Source: an uncultured Eubacteriales bacterium (lineage in GTDB: Bacteria > Bacillota > Clostridia > Monoglobales > Monoglobaceae). Taken from it: 18,473 nt of DNA. Positions 1 to 6,973 of this stretch are shown piece by piece. Under the pieces are notes generated by a model. That model was not told where the DNA came from. It saw only the letters and a program-made list of their open reading frames with translations, and did no database searches. Location: assembly GCA_900545865.1 (NCBI GenBank), contig URAN01000058.1, positions 1 through 18,473 on the forward strand, written 5' to 3'. The position numbers and the translations under genes were made by a program. Positions within the stretch are counted from its first letter, which is position 1. Every line of letters starts with the position of its first letter.

Positions 1-58
1 AGAATAGCCTGGGTTGTGAATCTCAATACGATTGGAATAGCGGATAATCTGAATCTAA

Positions 59-112
59 ACAGAGGACGATTTTTCACCTCTGCTCGATACAGACGACGAT
101 CTTCCGTTTTAA
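59..112 (+). CDS. ssb: 3' end of single-stranded DNA-binding protein SSB (partial, frame disturbed upstream)
   Basis: The last 17 codons before the TAA at 110-112 encode an acidic tail ending DDDLPF, the conserved C-terminal tip with which bacterial SSB docks replication and repair partners. It lies 39 bases before rpsR, matching the widespread rpsF-ssb-rpsR order. The same frame meets TAA at 56-58 and further stops upstream, so it cannot continue to the window edge. Frame 1 is open from base 1, and frame 3 encodes a Ser/Asn/Gly-rich stretch of SSB-linker type up to a TAA at 45-47. At least one indel is needed to join either to the tail. A real frameshift and a sequence error are both possible. 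The identity of the tail is well supported; the state of the gene is not. Confidence 0.7.
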   Translation, partial: TEDDFSPLLDTDDDLPF

Positions 113-151
113 TTAATTTGGCATATTGCCGTTTAAAAGGAGGCGTAACAA

Positions 152-400
152 ATGGCTGAAGAAAAAAGAGTTGAAAGACCCCGCGTAAAGAGATCCAAGA
201 GAAAGGTTTGTGCTTTTTGCGTTGATAAAGTAGATTATATCGATTATAAGGACGTTGCAAAGCTCAGAAGATATGTAACAGAGCGTGCCAAGATTCTTCC
301 GAGAAGAATCAGCGGTTGTTGTGCAAAGCACCAGCGTCAGTTGACTGTTGCCGTAAAGCGTGCAAGACAGATTGCGCTTATGCCTTATACATCCGACTAA
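152..400 (+). CDS. rpsR: 30S ribosomal protein S18
   Basis: This is an 82-residue S18, a small-subunit platform protein that binds 16S rRNA together with S6. The basic N-terminus is followed by the core ending in CAKHQRQL, typical of the family. It is the zinc-ribbon (C+) form: Cys20 and Cys23 form a CxxC pair, and Cys56/Cys57 with His60 lie where the second half-site is expected. The start is fixed by AAAAGGAGG at 135-143, eight bases before the ATG. It follows the ssb tail and is closed by a strong terminator at 427-460, so it is the last gene of its operon. Family length is usually 70-90 residues. Identification is secure. Confidence 0.97.
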   Translation: MAEEKRVERPRVKRSKRKVCAFCVDKVDYIDYKDVAKLRRYVTERAKILPRRISGCCAKHQRQLTVAVKRARQIALMPYTSD

Positions 401-426
401 TATCTAACTTAAAACTAAAGTCAAAC

Positions 427-460
427 AAACGGAATACCGAAAATCGGTATTCCGTTTTTA
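427..460 (+). terminator. Rho-independent terminator after rpsR
   Basis: A perfect 14-bp stem (427-440 with 444-457) with a 3-base AAA loop is followed by a T-rich tract. It closes the ssb-rpsR transcript. Confidence 0.9.
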
Positions 461-894
461 TTTGTTCGGCAAGGGACTCTGCCTCTTATCATTTCTCTGT
501 TTTGTCAATTCTTTATGAAAAACAAAATTGACAAAGAGCCATTAAAAAATGCGCCAATCCTAAGACCGGCGCACAAAAAACATACGTATGCACTGGATGT
601 CGGGGTCGCAGATTGCCGGTGGCAATCGTTTTGCAATTTGACCGAGTCGGCAGACGAGAGCCATCCCCTACCGAGTTGTGACATACGTAATGTTTGGTTG
701 TAGGGGACGGCGTCCTCGACGTCCCGTAATATGTTCATCGAATTATGCGGTTATCCGCAATTCTGTCGCCACGCACAGCAAAATTGCCGTTCTACAGACA
801 TCAAACGCGTATCTTACCGACATAAAAGCCGCAAATTAAACAAATGGACTGTTTTTTGATTAAAATGGGTCTGTATTTTTTAAAAAACATATGT
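461..894. other. Gene-free stretch with inverted repeats and a palindromic repeat-like core
   Basis: No open frame here has a ribosome binding site or a recognisable product. Visible structure: a 10-bp inverted repeat at 501-510 / 526-535; a 6-bp stem at 550-555 / 568-573 with a T-run on the minus-strand side; the motif ACATACGTA at about 579-587 and again at 681-689; an 8-bp inverted repeat at 664-671 / 700-707; and a GC-rich palindrome (GGGACG ... CGTCCC) at about 704-725. The GC-rich 590-730 core contrasts with the AT-rich flanks and resembles the palindromic intergenic repeats that are scattered in many clostridial genomes. Only one copy is in this window, so the assignment is tentative. 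Confidence 0.35.
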
Positions 895-900
895 TATAAT
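892..900 (+). promoter_or_regulatory. Extended -10 promoter for the PfkB-AraC gene
   Basis: TGTTATAAT is a perfect -10 hexamer with the upstream TG extension, 32 bases before the ATG at 932. No good -35 hexamer lies 16-18 bases upstream, as is common for extended -10 promoters. The DNA just upstream is AT-rich and has GTTTTTT (851-857) inverted against AAAAAAC (882-888). Confidence 0.6.
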
Positions 901-931
901 TTAAGAAAGAGTGAAAGGAATGGTTATAATT

Positions 932-2170
932 ATGAAAGTATTAAATATCGGGTCGTGTAATCTCGACTATGTTTACAGCCTTGACCATATTGTCGCCGAG
1001 GGCGAAACGGAGCGGAGCTTTGATATGCGGATTTTCCCCGGGGGAAAAGGGCTTAATCAATCCGTTGCCGCCGCAAAAGCAGGCGCAAAAATCTATCACG
1101 CCGCCTGTGTCGGCTCGGACGGCGATATGCTTATCGATATTATGAACAAAAGCGGTGTTGACACCTCTCTTATTATGCGCAGAGACGCCAAAAACGGTCA
1201 TGCAATCATTCAGGTTTCAAGCTCGGCGGAAAACTCGATTTTTGTCTATCCCGGTACAAATGATATGATTGACAAGGATTATATCGACCGCACTTTGGCT
1301 TTGTTTTCAAAAGGCGATATTCTTATCCTGCAAAACGAAATCAGCAATCCCGTCTATATCATCGAACAGGCATACAAAAAGGAAATGACAATCATATTAA
1401 ACCCCTCGCCCATCAATGCCAATCTTTTTGAGATAGATATGAATATGATTTCATATCTTGTTTTGAACGAAATTGAAATAAAGTCGTTTTTTGCATCGGC
1501 GAACGCGGACGCATCGCTTTTGATTGCGGCGGAAAATTACCCAAATCTTAAAATCGTTTTGACCAAGGGAGTAAAAGGCTCGGTCTATAAAGATTCGGAA
1601 AATTATATTTATCAGCCTTCATTTAAAGCCCAAGCGGTTGACACAACCGCCGCAGGCGACACATTTATGGGATATTTTGTTGCAGGGCTGTATAACGAAA
1701 TGCCGATTGGTGAAATACTCAAGACCGCCTCTGCCGCTTCGGCGATAACCGTATCACGCAACGGCGCTTCGCCGTCAATTCCGTATGCCGATGAGGTTTA
1801 TTCAAGGCTCGGCGAAATGGAAGAAAACATAATCGCGCCCGACAATGATGTGTTTTTAAAAGCTTTGGACGAATATATAATGAATAACCTGACCGATACA
1901 AGGTTAAAGGACTTTGCCGAACATATGAAATGTTCTTGCGGCGCGGCAAGAAGCGCGGTCAAAAAGCACACGGGAAAGAATTTCAACGAATATGTAAGGG
2001 TTTTAAAAATTAAGTTTTGCGCAAAGCTTTTGGGCGAAACAGATATGAATATCTCGGAAATCATTAAACTTACCGGTTATGAAAACGAAAGCTATTTCAG
2101 GTGCAAATTCAAAGAGGTATACGGCATATCGCCGAACAGATACCGGAAGACGGAACGCGCGCAGCAATAA
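932..2170 (+). CDS. PfkB-family sugar kinase fused to a C-terminal AraC-type DNA-binding domain
   Basis: A 412-residue protein with two modules. Residues about 1-295 form a ribokinase-like PfkB kinase: GGKGLNQ at 37-43 in the first family motif, a TKG segment at 211-213, and DTTAAGDTF at 237-245 with the expected catalytic Asp243 and anion-hole glycine. Residues about 306-408 form an AraC/XylS double helix-turn-helix: the second half reads like the family signature (ISEIIKLTGY then SYFRCKFKEVYGISP, about 374-401). The likely role is to phosphorylate a sugar or nucleoside and regulate genes in response. Known kinase-regulators of the ROK family carry an N-terminal winged helix instead, so this order is unusual. 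I chose ATG 932 because translation from it begins at the usual first beta strand and AAAGGA lies 12 bases upstream; GTG 911 and ATG 920 are also in frame. The substrate cannot be told from sequence. The gene stands alone, and converges on the DUF5054 gene beyond two tRNAs. Confidence 0.9.
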   Translation: MKVLNIGSCNLDYVYSLDHIVAEGETERSFDMRIFPGGKGLNQSVAAAKAGAKIYHAACVGSDGDMLIDIMNKSGVDTSLIMRRDAKNGHAIIQVSSSAENSIFVYPGTNDMIDKDYIDRTLALFSKGDILILQNEISNPVYIIEQAYKKEMTIILNPSPINANLFEIDMNMISYLVLNEIEIKSFFASANADASLLIAAENYPNLKIVLTKGVKGSVYKDSENYIYQPSFKAQAVDTTAAGDTFMGYFVAGLYNEMPIGEILKTASAASAITVSRNGASPSIPYADEVYSRLGEMEENIIAPDNDVFLKALDEYIMNNLTDTRLKDFAEHMKCSCGAARSAVKKHTGKNFNEYVRVLKIKFCAKLLGETDMNISEIIKLTGYENESYFRCKFKEVYGISPNRYRKTERAQQ

Positions 2171-2187
2171 ATCAAACACCGAGCGAA

Positions 2188-2261
2188 TAAAAACGACAAG
2201 CATTTTCCAAAATCTGCGCACAAGATTCGAAGGAACCGTGAATAAGTAAAAACGACAAGCA
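2188..2261 (+). repeat. 15-bp direct repeat matching the terminator arm
   Basis: TAAAAACGACAAGCA occurs at 2188-2202 and again at 2247-2261. The second copy is the left arm of the terminator that follows; the first could pair with the same right arm (2268-2281), so two alternative hairpins are possible. Confidence 0.75.
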
Positions 2262-2281
2262 ATTTCGTGCTTGTCGTTTTT
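2248..2281. terminator. Bidirectional terminator between the PfkB-AraC gene and the tRNAs
   Basis: A perfect 14-bp stem (2248-2261 with 2268-2281) with a 6-base loop is flanked by an A-run on the left and a T-run on the right, so it works on both strands. On the minus strand it starts at the last base of the tRNA-Glu CCA end. Confidence 0.9.
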
Positions 2282-2355
2282 GGTGACTCCTAAGGGATTC
2301 GAACCCTTGTAGCCGCCGTGAGAGGGCGGAGTCTTAACCACTTGACCAAGGAGCC
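2281..2355 (-). tRNA. tRNA-Glu (anticodon CTC)
   Basis: A full cloverleaf of 75 bases with encoded CCA. The acceptor arm GGCTCCT pairs with AGGAGTC (one G-U). The anticodon stem CCGCC/GGCGG encloses the loop CTCTCAC, so the anticodon is CTC. The T arm is AAGGG TTCGAAT CCCTT. It abuts tRNA-Met with no spacer and is co-transcribed from the promoter at 2476-2504. Confidence 0.96.
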
Positions 2356-2432
2356 TGGTAGCGGTAACCGGATTCGAACCAGTGACACTGCGGGTATGAA
2401 CCGCATGCTCTAGCCAACTGAGCTATACCGCC
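2356..2432 (-). tRNA. Elongator tRNA-Met (anticodon CAT)
   Basis: A full cloverleaf of 77 bases with encoded CCA. The acceptor arm GGCGGTA pairs with TACCGCT, and the anticodon stem TGCGG/CCGCA encloses TTCATAC. It lacks the three G-C pairs of the initiator anticodon stem and closely resembles Firmicutes elongator tRNA-Met, so it is not fMet and is unlikely to be the lysidine tRNA-Ile. It is the first gene of the two-tRNA unit. Confidence 0.93.
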
Positions 2433-2475
2433 AAATTAAGTTTTAAAAAGTGTTCTTTGAACGAACACAACAAAT

Positions 2476-2504
2476 ATAATACCACATAATCAAATATTTG
2501 TCAA
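2476..2504 (-). promoter_or_regulatory. Sigma-A promoter of the tRNA pair
   Basis: On the minus strand TTGACA (2499-2504) and TATTAT (2476-2481) are separated by exactly 17 bases. It lies 43 bases upstream of tRNA-Met. The short leader holds a hairpin with arms GTGTTC and GAACAC. Confidence 0.9.
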
Positions 2505-2612
2505 GCGTTTTTTTCAAAAAATCTCGTTTTTCTCAAAAAATTTGAGATAAATCGGCTCAGCCCGTGTTTATTGTCCGCGCATTATGTAAAATACCGCTTA
2601 AAATCATTCGGA

Positions 2613-2647
2613 CGAAATAACAAGCCGCCCGGCGGCTTGTTATTTCG
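2613..2647 (-). terminator. Hairpin terminator after the DUF5054 gene
   Basis: A perfect 35-base palindrome (17-base arms around C2630), GC-rich at its centre and AT-rich at its ends. On the minus strand it follows the stop codon of the DUF5054 gene by 15 bases. There is no long T-run, but the GC-rich core is followed by a TTATTT stretch, which fits an intrinsic terminator. Confidence 0.7.
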
Positions 2648-2662
2648 CAGATATAATTTATG

Positions 2663-4405
2663 TTATCTCTTTTTGATTATAAACTCAAATTTTGTATCAT
2701 CGCCGTACCACATCGGAAAGTTTGTGTTCCATACATTATTATAAAGATTAAAATACAAATCCTGTCCGCTCGGGTTTATATCATAGTCATATAGCCTTCG
2801 GCCGAAGGGTGCAACAAGCGCCGCATCGCGGCTTTCTATCTCATATTCGCCGTTGCGAACGCCGTAATCGGTGGCACAAATCAGAGGACTTCCTATTACA
2901 TCCTCTGCCTTAATCCAATGATTCAGCTTATCAATCTCCCACTTTTCGTCAAAGCCCTTGAATTTGAGCCATATTGCGTGCGGAAGTCTGAGCTTGCCCT
3001 TATTGAACCATTTTATCTCATAGCGGTTATCGGTCTTTTCAACCCAAAAATACGGCAACCCGTATCTCTCGGACAGTTCGCCGTCAAAGCCCAACCGATA
3101 AAGGATTGTCCGACCGTTTGTATATGTATTCAAGACCTTTGCGGTATACACTCCGCCCTTATACAGCGGAAGTCCGAGCTTCATATAATCGGCACACGCC
3201 CAGCCGATGTTCTGCGGCGTGAATTGAAGGTAAACCTTCATATACCTCAAATAATCGTCTGTGTCAAACAGTTCCCAGCTTATTTCAAATTCCGCATCCT
3301 CCGATTCCGTTTCGCCGAATCCGTCAAGGCTCGGTTCTCTCACCTCATATTTTATATCATAATTCAGCGCTTTTGCGCCTGCCGTAACAAAATCGCGCTG
3401 TTCCTGCCACGACTTTTCCACCTTTAATTTATCGGGGTCGTTCTCATATGCCGCAAACTCGTCAAGTTCATAATCTTTATAAACTTTGAAATAAACATTT
3501 GTGTTCATACCCCATGTATGTTCGGGAACAAGCAGCAAATTATCCGATAGGTCTGTCTTCTCCGTATCGATGTTGTTATCATCAATATATCTTAAAACCT
3601 CTTTATACATTCCGACTTTTTTGGGGTCTGTACCCACACCGTGAATCCATGTATCACCGATTTCTTTATCGACAATCGGCAAATTTTTCAGCTCTCTTAC
3701 CCTCATCGCCGCATCGTTGAGGGTTGCCGCTTTTATAACGCTGTTCGGATATTCTTTTTTGATTTTGTCATATAACTTTATGATTTCGTCGCCCGACTGC
3801 GGTCCGCAATTATCCTCGGTATGTGCGAAATATATCACAAAATCGTCAAATTCCATCGGCAGTCCGTAACCTGTCTGATACATAACCGTTATCTCATCAT
3901 CGCCGAATTTCCATTTGAATACGGGCGGAACGGGCGGCAGAGGCGTTGCGGTATTCACGCCGATATGCAAAAATTCGATTCCCGCCTTTTTCAGATACGG
4001 AATCATCGCGATTGTATGGCCCGGAACATCCGTCATCTTTGCCGCTATTGTATGTTTGTTAAACCTCGCGTCAAGCTTTTGCGACAGCGAAAGACCATAC
4101 TCAAACATTTTTGCGTTCATAAGCTCGGTATGCGTTGTACAGGGCAACCCGTGCCAGCATATAATGCCGTCCTCTATTGCCTTTGCCACGCTGCCGTCCT
4201 TATCCTGTTTCAACGCTTCCCATATCAGCCACGACCCGGTTGTCCACACAAACGGCGTTTCTGTATTTTTAAGCTCATTTCCCACGCGTATCGCGTTCGG
4301 GATAAATTGATTTATGTATTTATCTTTTACCGTTTCGGCGTAATCGGTAAATCCGATGTCCAAATGTGTTTTAAATATTACCAATATTTCTTTTTTGTTA
4401 TCCAT
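2663..4405 (-). CDS. DUF5054-family protein, GH38-like putative glycosidase
   Basis: A 580-residue protein without a signal peptide, so probably cytoplasmic. Near the N-terminus, KTHLDIGFTD (His14, Asp16) matches the metal-binding HxD motif of GH38 alpha-mannosidases. TDVPGHT at 125-131 corresponds in position and pattern to the GH38 segment that carries the nucleophilic Asp (here Asp126), and PEHTWGMN near 295-301 supplies a later His typical of the fold. I recognise the family as DUF5054, which is related to GH38 but has no proven activity that I can name. A hydrolase or lyase acting on mannoside-like or other sugar conjugates is an inference. The ATG at 4405 has GGAG eight bases upstream and a consensus promoter behind it. 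It is a single-gene unit that converges on the tRNAs and on the PfkB-AraC gene. Confidence 0.8.
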   Translation of the reverse strand: MDNKKEILVIFKTHLDIGFTDYAETVKDKYINQFIPNAIRVGNELKNTETPFVWTTGSWLIWEALKQDKDGSVAKAIEDGIICWHGLPCTTHTELMNAKMFEYGLSLSQKLDARFNKHTIAAKMTDVPGHTIAMIPYLKKAGIEFLHIGVNTATPLPPVPPVFKWKFGDDEITVMYQTGYGLPMEFDDFVIYFAHTEDNCGPQSGDEIIKLYDKIKKEYPNSVIKAATLNDAAMRVRELKNLPIVDKEIGDTWIHGVGTDPKKVGMYKEVLRYIDDNNIDTEKTDLSDNLLLVPEHTWGMNTNVYFKVYKDYELDEFAAYENDPDKLKVEKSWQEQRDFVTAGAKALNYDIKYEVREPSLDGFGETESEDAEFEISWELFDTDDYLRYMKVYLQFTPQNIGWACADYMKLGLPLYKGGVYTAKVLNTYTNGRTILYRLGFDGELSERYGLPYFWVEKTDNRYEIKWFNKGKLRLPHAIWLKFKGFDEKWEIDKLNHWIKAEDVIGSPLICATDYGVRNGEYEIESRDAALVAPFGRRLYDYDINPSGQDLYFNLYNNVWNTNFPMWYGDDTKFEFIIKKR

Positions 4406-4435
4406 AATAGTCTCCGTTTATGCAAATTTTTATTA

Positions 4436-4464
4436 ATTATAGCACTTGTATAACCCGATGTCAA
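4436..4464 (-). promoter_or_regulatory. Sigma-A promoter of the DUF5054 gene
   Basis: On the minus strand TTGACA (4459-4464) and TATAAT (4436-4441), both perfect, are separated by 17 bases, about 30 bases before the start codon. Such a consensus promoter suggests strong expression or control by a repressor, but I see no clear operator. Confidence 0.92.
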
Positions 4465-4680
4465 CCATATTACGAAATAAAATACTAAAAAGCTCAACCA
4501 ATTACCGAAATTCACAAATTTAAATTCGGTATATTTTTATACTCGTTTGTTCGTGCACCTTAAATCAATAATATAATCCGCATATATTATACCGCTTAAA
4601 CCTCATTTGGTATTGTATAATTGTATTTTAGCGGTTGTATTTTTTTATCATAATCATAATTTTATAAATATTTTGTATTC
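4465..4680. other. AT-rich spacer without a gene
   Basis: This lies between the DUF5054 promoter and the cdsA terminator. It is very AT-rich. The only structure I see is an imperfect hairpin at about 4503-4531 followed by a T-rich run on the plus strand; no plus-strand gene ends here that would need it. Confidence 0.5.
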
Positions 4681-4712
4681 AAAAAGACGGCTCGAATCCG
4701 AACCGTCTTTAA
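4681..4712 (-). terminator. Terminator after cdsA
   Basis: Arms AAAGACGG and CCGTCTTT, extended inward past one mismatch to a 4-base loop, are followed on the minus strand by a run of T. It ends the pyrH-frr-uppS-cdsA transcript 11 bases after the cdsA stop. Confidence 0.85.
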
Positions 4713-4722
4713 AATCTCATAA

Positions 4723-5550
4723 TTATTTCATTATTGACATACACGAAAGCATAAGATAAATAAAAGGTGCAACGGTAATTATACTGTCGAATCTGTCGAG
4801 TATTCCTCCGTGACCCGGCAGAATCTTTCCGAAATCCTTTATATTGAACTGACGCTTTATGGATGACGCAACAAGGTCACCTATCTGTGATATTATCGAT
4901 GTCACCGCACCCAGCGGAAACATAAGCCAAACATTTATACTCTCGTCACTAAACTCTCCGCAAAACGCATTCATCGCAAGCGCAAATATAACGAATGCGA
5001 TGCCGTCACCTATCACGCCGCCAATCGCACCCTCAATCGTCTTATTGGGGCTGACCGTCGGACAAAGCTTGTTCCTGCCTAAGAACCTGCCGGAAAAATA
5101 CGCCGCCGTATCGGACATATACGCACCGATAAACACAAGCCATATGAATACCTTTCCGTGTTCGGTCATACGGATATATATTATATTTGACAAAAAGTAC
5201 GGTATATAAATCAATCCGAACGCCAAAAGCGCAATATGTATCAGGCTTACCGACTCTTTATTGAAAATCATAAAGAGAAAGAGTATAATCACATACAGAT
5301 ACATCACCAAAAGTGATGCGGATGCGGAAAAATTCGCGCCGAGCGCGATTATTACCGAACCGATATATCCGAAAATGCACATATACGGATGTGAGGTCAG
5401 TCCGACCGCCCGAAAGTATTCATATAATCCTATAAGCGAAACCGCAATCACTGCCGCAGTGACAACCCACAGCGGAGACAGCAATACTATTATCAAAAGC
5501 GGTACGCCGCATATCGCGGTAATCAGTCTTTTTTTTAGTGAAGAATCCAT
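4723..5550 (-). CDS. cdsA: Phosphatidate cytidylyltransferase (CDP-diglyceride synthase)
   Basis: A 275-residue polytopic membrane enzyme that makes CDP-diacylglycerol from phosphatidic acid and CTP, the branch point of phospholipid synthesis. Many hydrophobic segments are visible from residue 12 onward. The C-terminal part carries the CdsA signature: SSIKRQFNIKDFGKILPGHG, then GILDRFD, with the conserved acidic and glycine residues intact. An earlier conserved segment reads DTAAYFSGRFLGRNKL. Length is normal. The start has AAAGGA nine bases upstream. It is 52 bases behind uppS and is the last gene of the cluster; the dxr and rseP genes that often follow are absent here. Identification is secure. 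Confidence 0.96.
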   Translation of the reverse strand: MDSSLKKRLITAICGVPLLIIVLLSPLWVVTAAVIAVSLIGLYEYFRAVGLTSHPYMCIFGYIGSVIIALGANFSASASLLVMYLYVIILFLFMIFNKESVSLIHIALLAFGLIYIPYFLSNIIYIRMTEHGKVFIWLVFIGAYMSDTAAYFSGRFLGRNKLCPTVSPNKTIEGAIGGVIGDGIAFVIFALAMNAFCGEFSDESINVWLMFPLGAVTSIISQIGDLVASSIKRQFNIKDFGKILPGHGGILDRFDSIITVAPFIYLMLSCMSIMK

Positions 5551-5602
5551 AGGTCAGGTTCCTTTCATACAGACATAGGCAAAAATCATACCCGAAAAGA
5601 TA

Positions 5603-6349
5603 TTATACTCCGCCGAAACGTCTGGTTTTATGCTGATATTCAAGCAAAGCCGAATCCAAATCCCGTTCGGTAAAATCCGGCCAATATACATCCGAAAATA
5701 TAAATTCGGAATACGCCGCCTGCCACAGCAAGAAATTCGATAATCGGTGTTCGCCGCCCGGCCGCAAAATAAAATCGACCTCGGGCAGCCCTGCCGTATC
5801 GAGATATGACGAAAAAACTTTTTCGTCTATATCACACGGTTTGATTTTTCCGTTCGCGGCATCCTCTGCCGCCGCACGCGCGGCGCGGACTATTTCATCG
5901 CGGCCTCCATAATTCAGCGCAAGGTTGATACAAACCGCCGTTCCGTTTTTGGTTATTTCAACGGCATTTTTGATTGCGCCTTGCAGCCGCTCGTCAAACG
6001 CCGACATATCACCGCTCACGATGAACCGAATATTGTTGCGCTTAAAGCGGCGGTCGGCATCCGACAGATAATCATACAAGAGGTTCATAAGATAATCAAC
6101 CTCGTCTTTCGGGCGAGACCAGTTCTCGGTCGAAAAGGCATAAGCCGTGATAACCTCAATCCCTATCTTGCCGCAGTACACGGCAAGACCCTCGAGAATC
6201 TCGGCACCCTTGCGATGCCCCGCGCTGCGCGGCAAGCCGCGTGCCGCTGCCCACCTGCCGTTGCCGTCCATTATTATTCCGATATGTTTCGGAATGTTTG
6301 ACATATCAAGCTCGCCGCTTTGCGCGGCTTTTTTTTTCTTAAAAAACAT
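5603..6349 (-). CDS. uppS: Isoprenyl transferase (undecaprenyl diphosphate synthase)
   Basis: A 248-residue cis-prenyltransferase that condenses isopentenyl diphosphate units to make the C55 lipid carrier for peptidoglycan precursors. HIGIIMDGNGRW at 22-33 holds the catalytic Asp28 and the diphosphate-binding glycine and arginine residues. FSTENWSRP and GGEHRLSNFLLWQAAYSEF carry the other conserved motifs. The usual T before GGE is replaced by Pro (LRPGGE), a mild variant. GGGGA eight bases before ATG 6349 supports this start; ATG at codon 16 would also spare all motifs. It lies 43 bases after frr and 52 bases before cdsA, the common bacterial order. Confidence 0.95.
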   Translation of the reverse strand: MFFKKKKAAQSGELDMSNIPKHIGIIMDGNGRWAAARGLPRSAGHRKGAEILEGLAVYCGKIGIEVITAYAFSTENWSRPKDEVDYLMNLLYDYLSDADRRFKRNNIRFIVSGDMSAFDERLQGAIKNAVEITKNGTAVCINLALNYGGRDEIVRAARAAAEDAANGKIKPCDIDEKVFSSYLDTAGLPEVDFILRPGGEHRLSNFLLWQAAYSEFIFSDVYWPDFTERDLDSALLEYQHKTRRFGGV

Positions 6350-6392
6350 ATTTTTTGTCCCCGAACATCAATTTAAATCAGGTATAATGAAA

Positions 6393-6935
6393 TTATACCT
6401 CAAGGATTTCTTTTTCCTTTGCCGCCGTAAGCTCGTCAATCTGTTTAACGAAGCGGTCGGTCATTTTTTGAATCTTTTCCTCGAGGTCCTTTAAATCATC
6501 CTCGGTGATTTCGTTGTTCTTCTTTTGTTTTTTAAATCCGTCAATCGCGTCACGGCGCAGATTTCTAATCGCAACCTTTGCCTCCTCACCGCGCTTTGAA
6601 ACGCTCTTGTTAAGTTCCTTTCTGCGCTCCTCGGTCAGCGGAGGGAAGTTAAGGCGAATAACCTTGCCGTCATTATTGGGATTGATACCGATGTCCGATG
6701 CAAGGATTGCTTTTTCGATTTCTTTAAGCACGCTTACATCCCACGGCTGGATAAGCAAAGTCCGTGCCTCGGGAACGGAAATTGTTCCTACCTGTGCAAG
6801 AGGGGTTGCCGCTCCGTAATACTCAACCGTAATTTTATCGAGTATTGCCGGGTTTGCGCGACCTGCGCGGATTGACGCAAAGTCGTTTTCAAGTGCCGCT
6901 ATTGCTTTTGTCATTTTATTTTCTGTGTTCTTCAT
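6393..6935 (-). CDS. frr: Ribosome-recycling factor
   Basis: A 180-residue RRF, which with EF-G splits post-termination ribosomes. The family hallmarks are present: IRAGRANPAILDKI near the N-terminus, the central EKAILASDIGINPN segment, and PPLTEERRKEL followed by the long helical domain. I chose ATG 6935 because family members usually start a few residues before the NKM segment. The frame continues to a GTG at 6962, which lacks a ribosome binding site. The only Shine-Dalgarno-like element for ATG 6935 is AAAGG about 14 bases upstream, longer than usual. The gene follows pyrH, with a hairpin between them. Confidence 0.95.
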   Translation of the reverse strand: MKNTENKMTKAIAALENDFASIRAGRANPAILDKITVEYYGAATPLAQVGTISVPEARTLLIQPWDVSVLKEIEKAILASDIGINPNNDGKVIRLNFPPLTEERRKELNKSVSKRGEEAKVAIRNLRRDAIDGFKKQKKNNEITEDDLKDLEEKIQKMTDRFVKQIDELTAAKEKEILEV

Positions 6936-6973
6936 AAGGAAATACCAAGCCTTTCTTTCCACTGTTATATATT

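Noticed and set aside
505..738. Small frames on both strands between rpsR and the PfkB-AraC gene
   Set aside because: No ribosome binding sites, unremarkable composition, and overlap with inverted repeats; more likely chance frames in repeat DNA.
2356..2432. Initiator tRNA or lysidine tRNA-Ile(CAT) identity for the CAT tRNA
   Set aside because: The anticodon stem lacks the three consecutive G-C pairs of initiators, and the overall sequence resembles Firmicutes elongator tRNA-Met rather than tRNA-Ile2.
2918..4453. Long plus-strand frames opposite the DUF5054 gene
   Set aside because: Rich in Cys, His, Arg and Tyr with no recognisable domain; they are antisense shadows of a convincing minus-strand gene.
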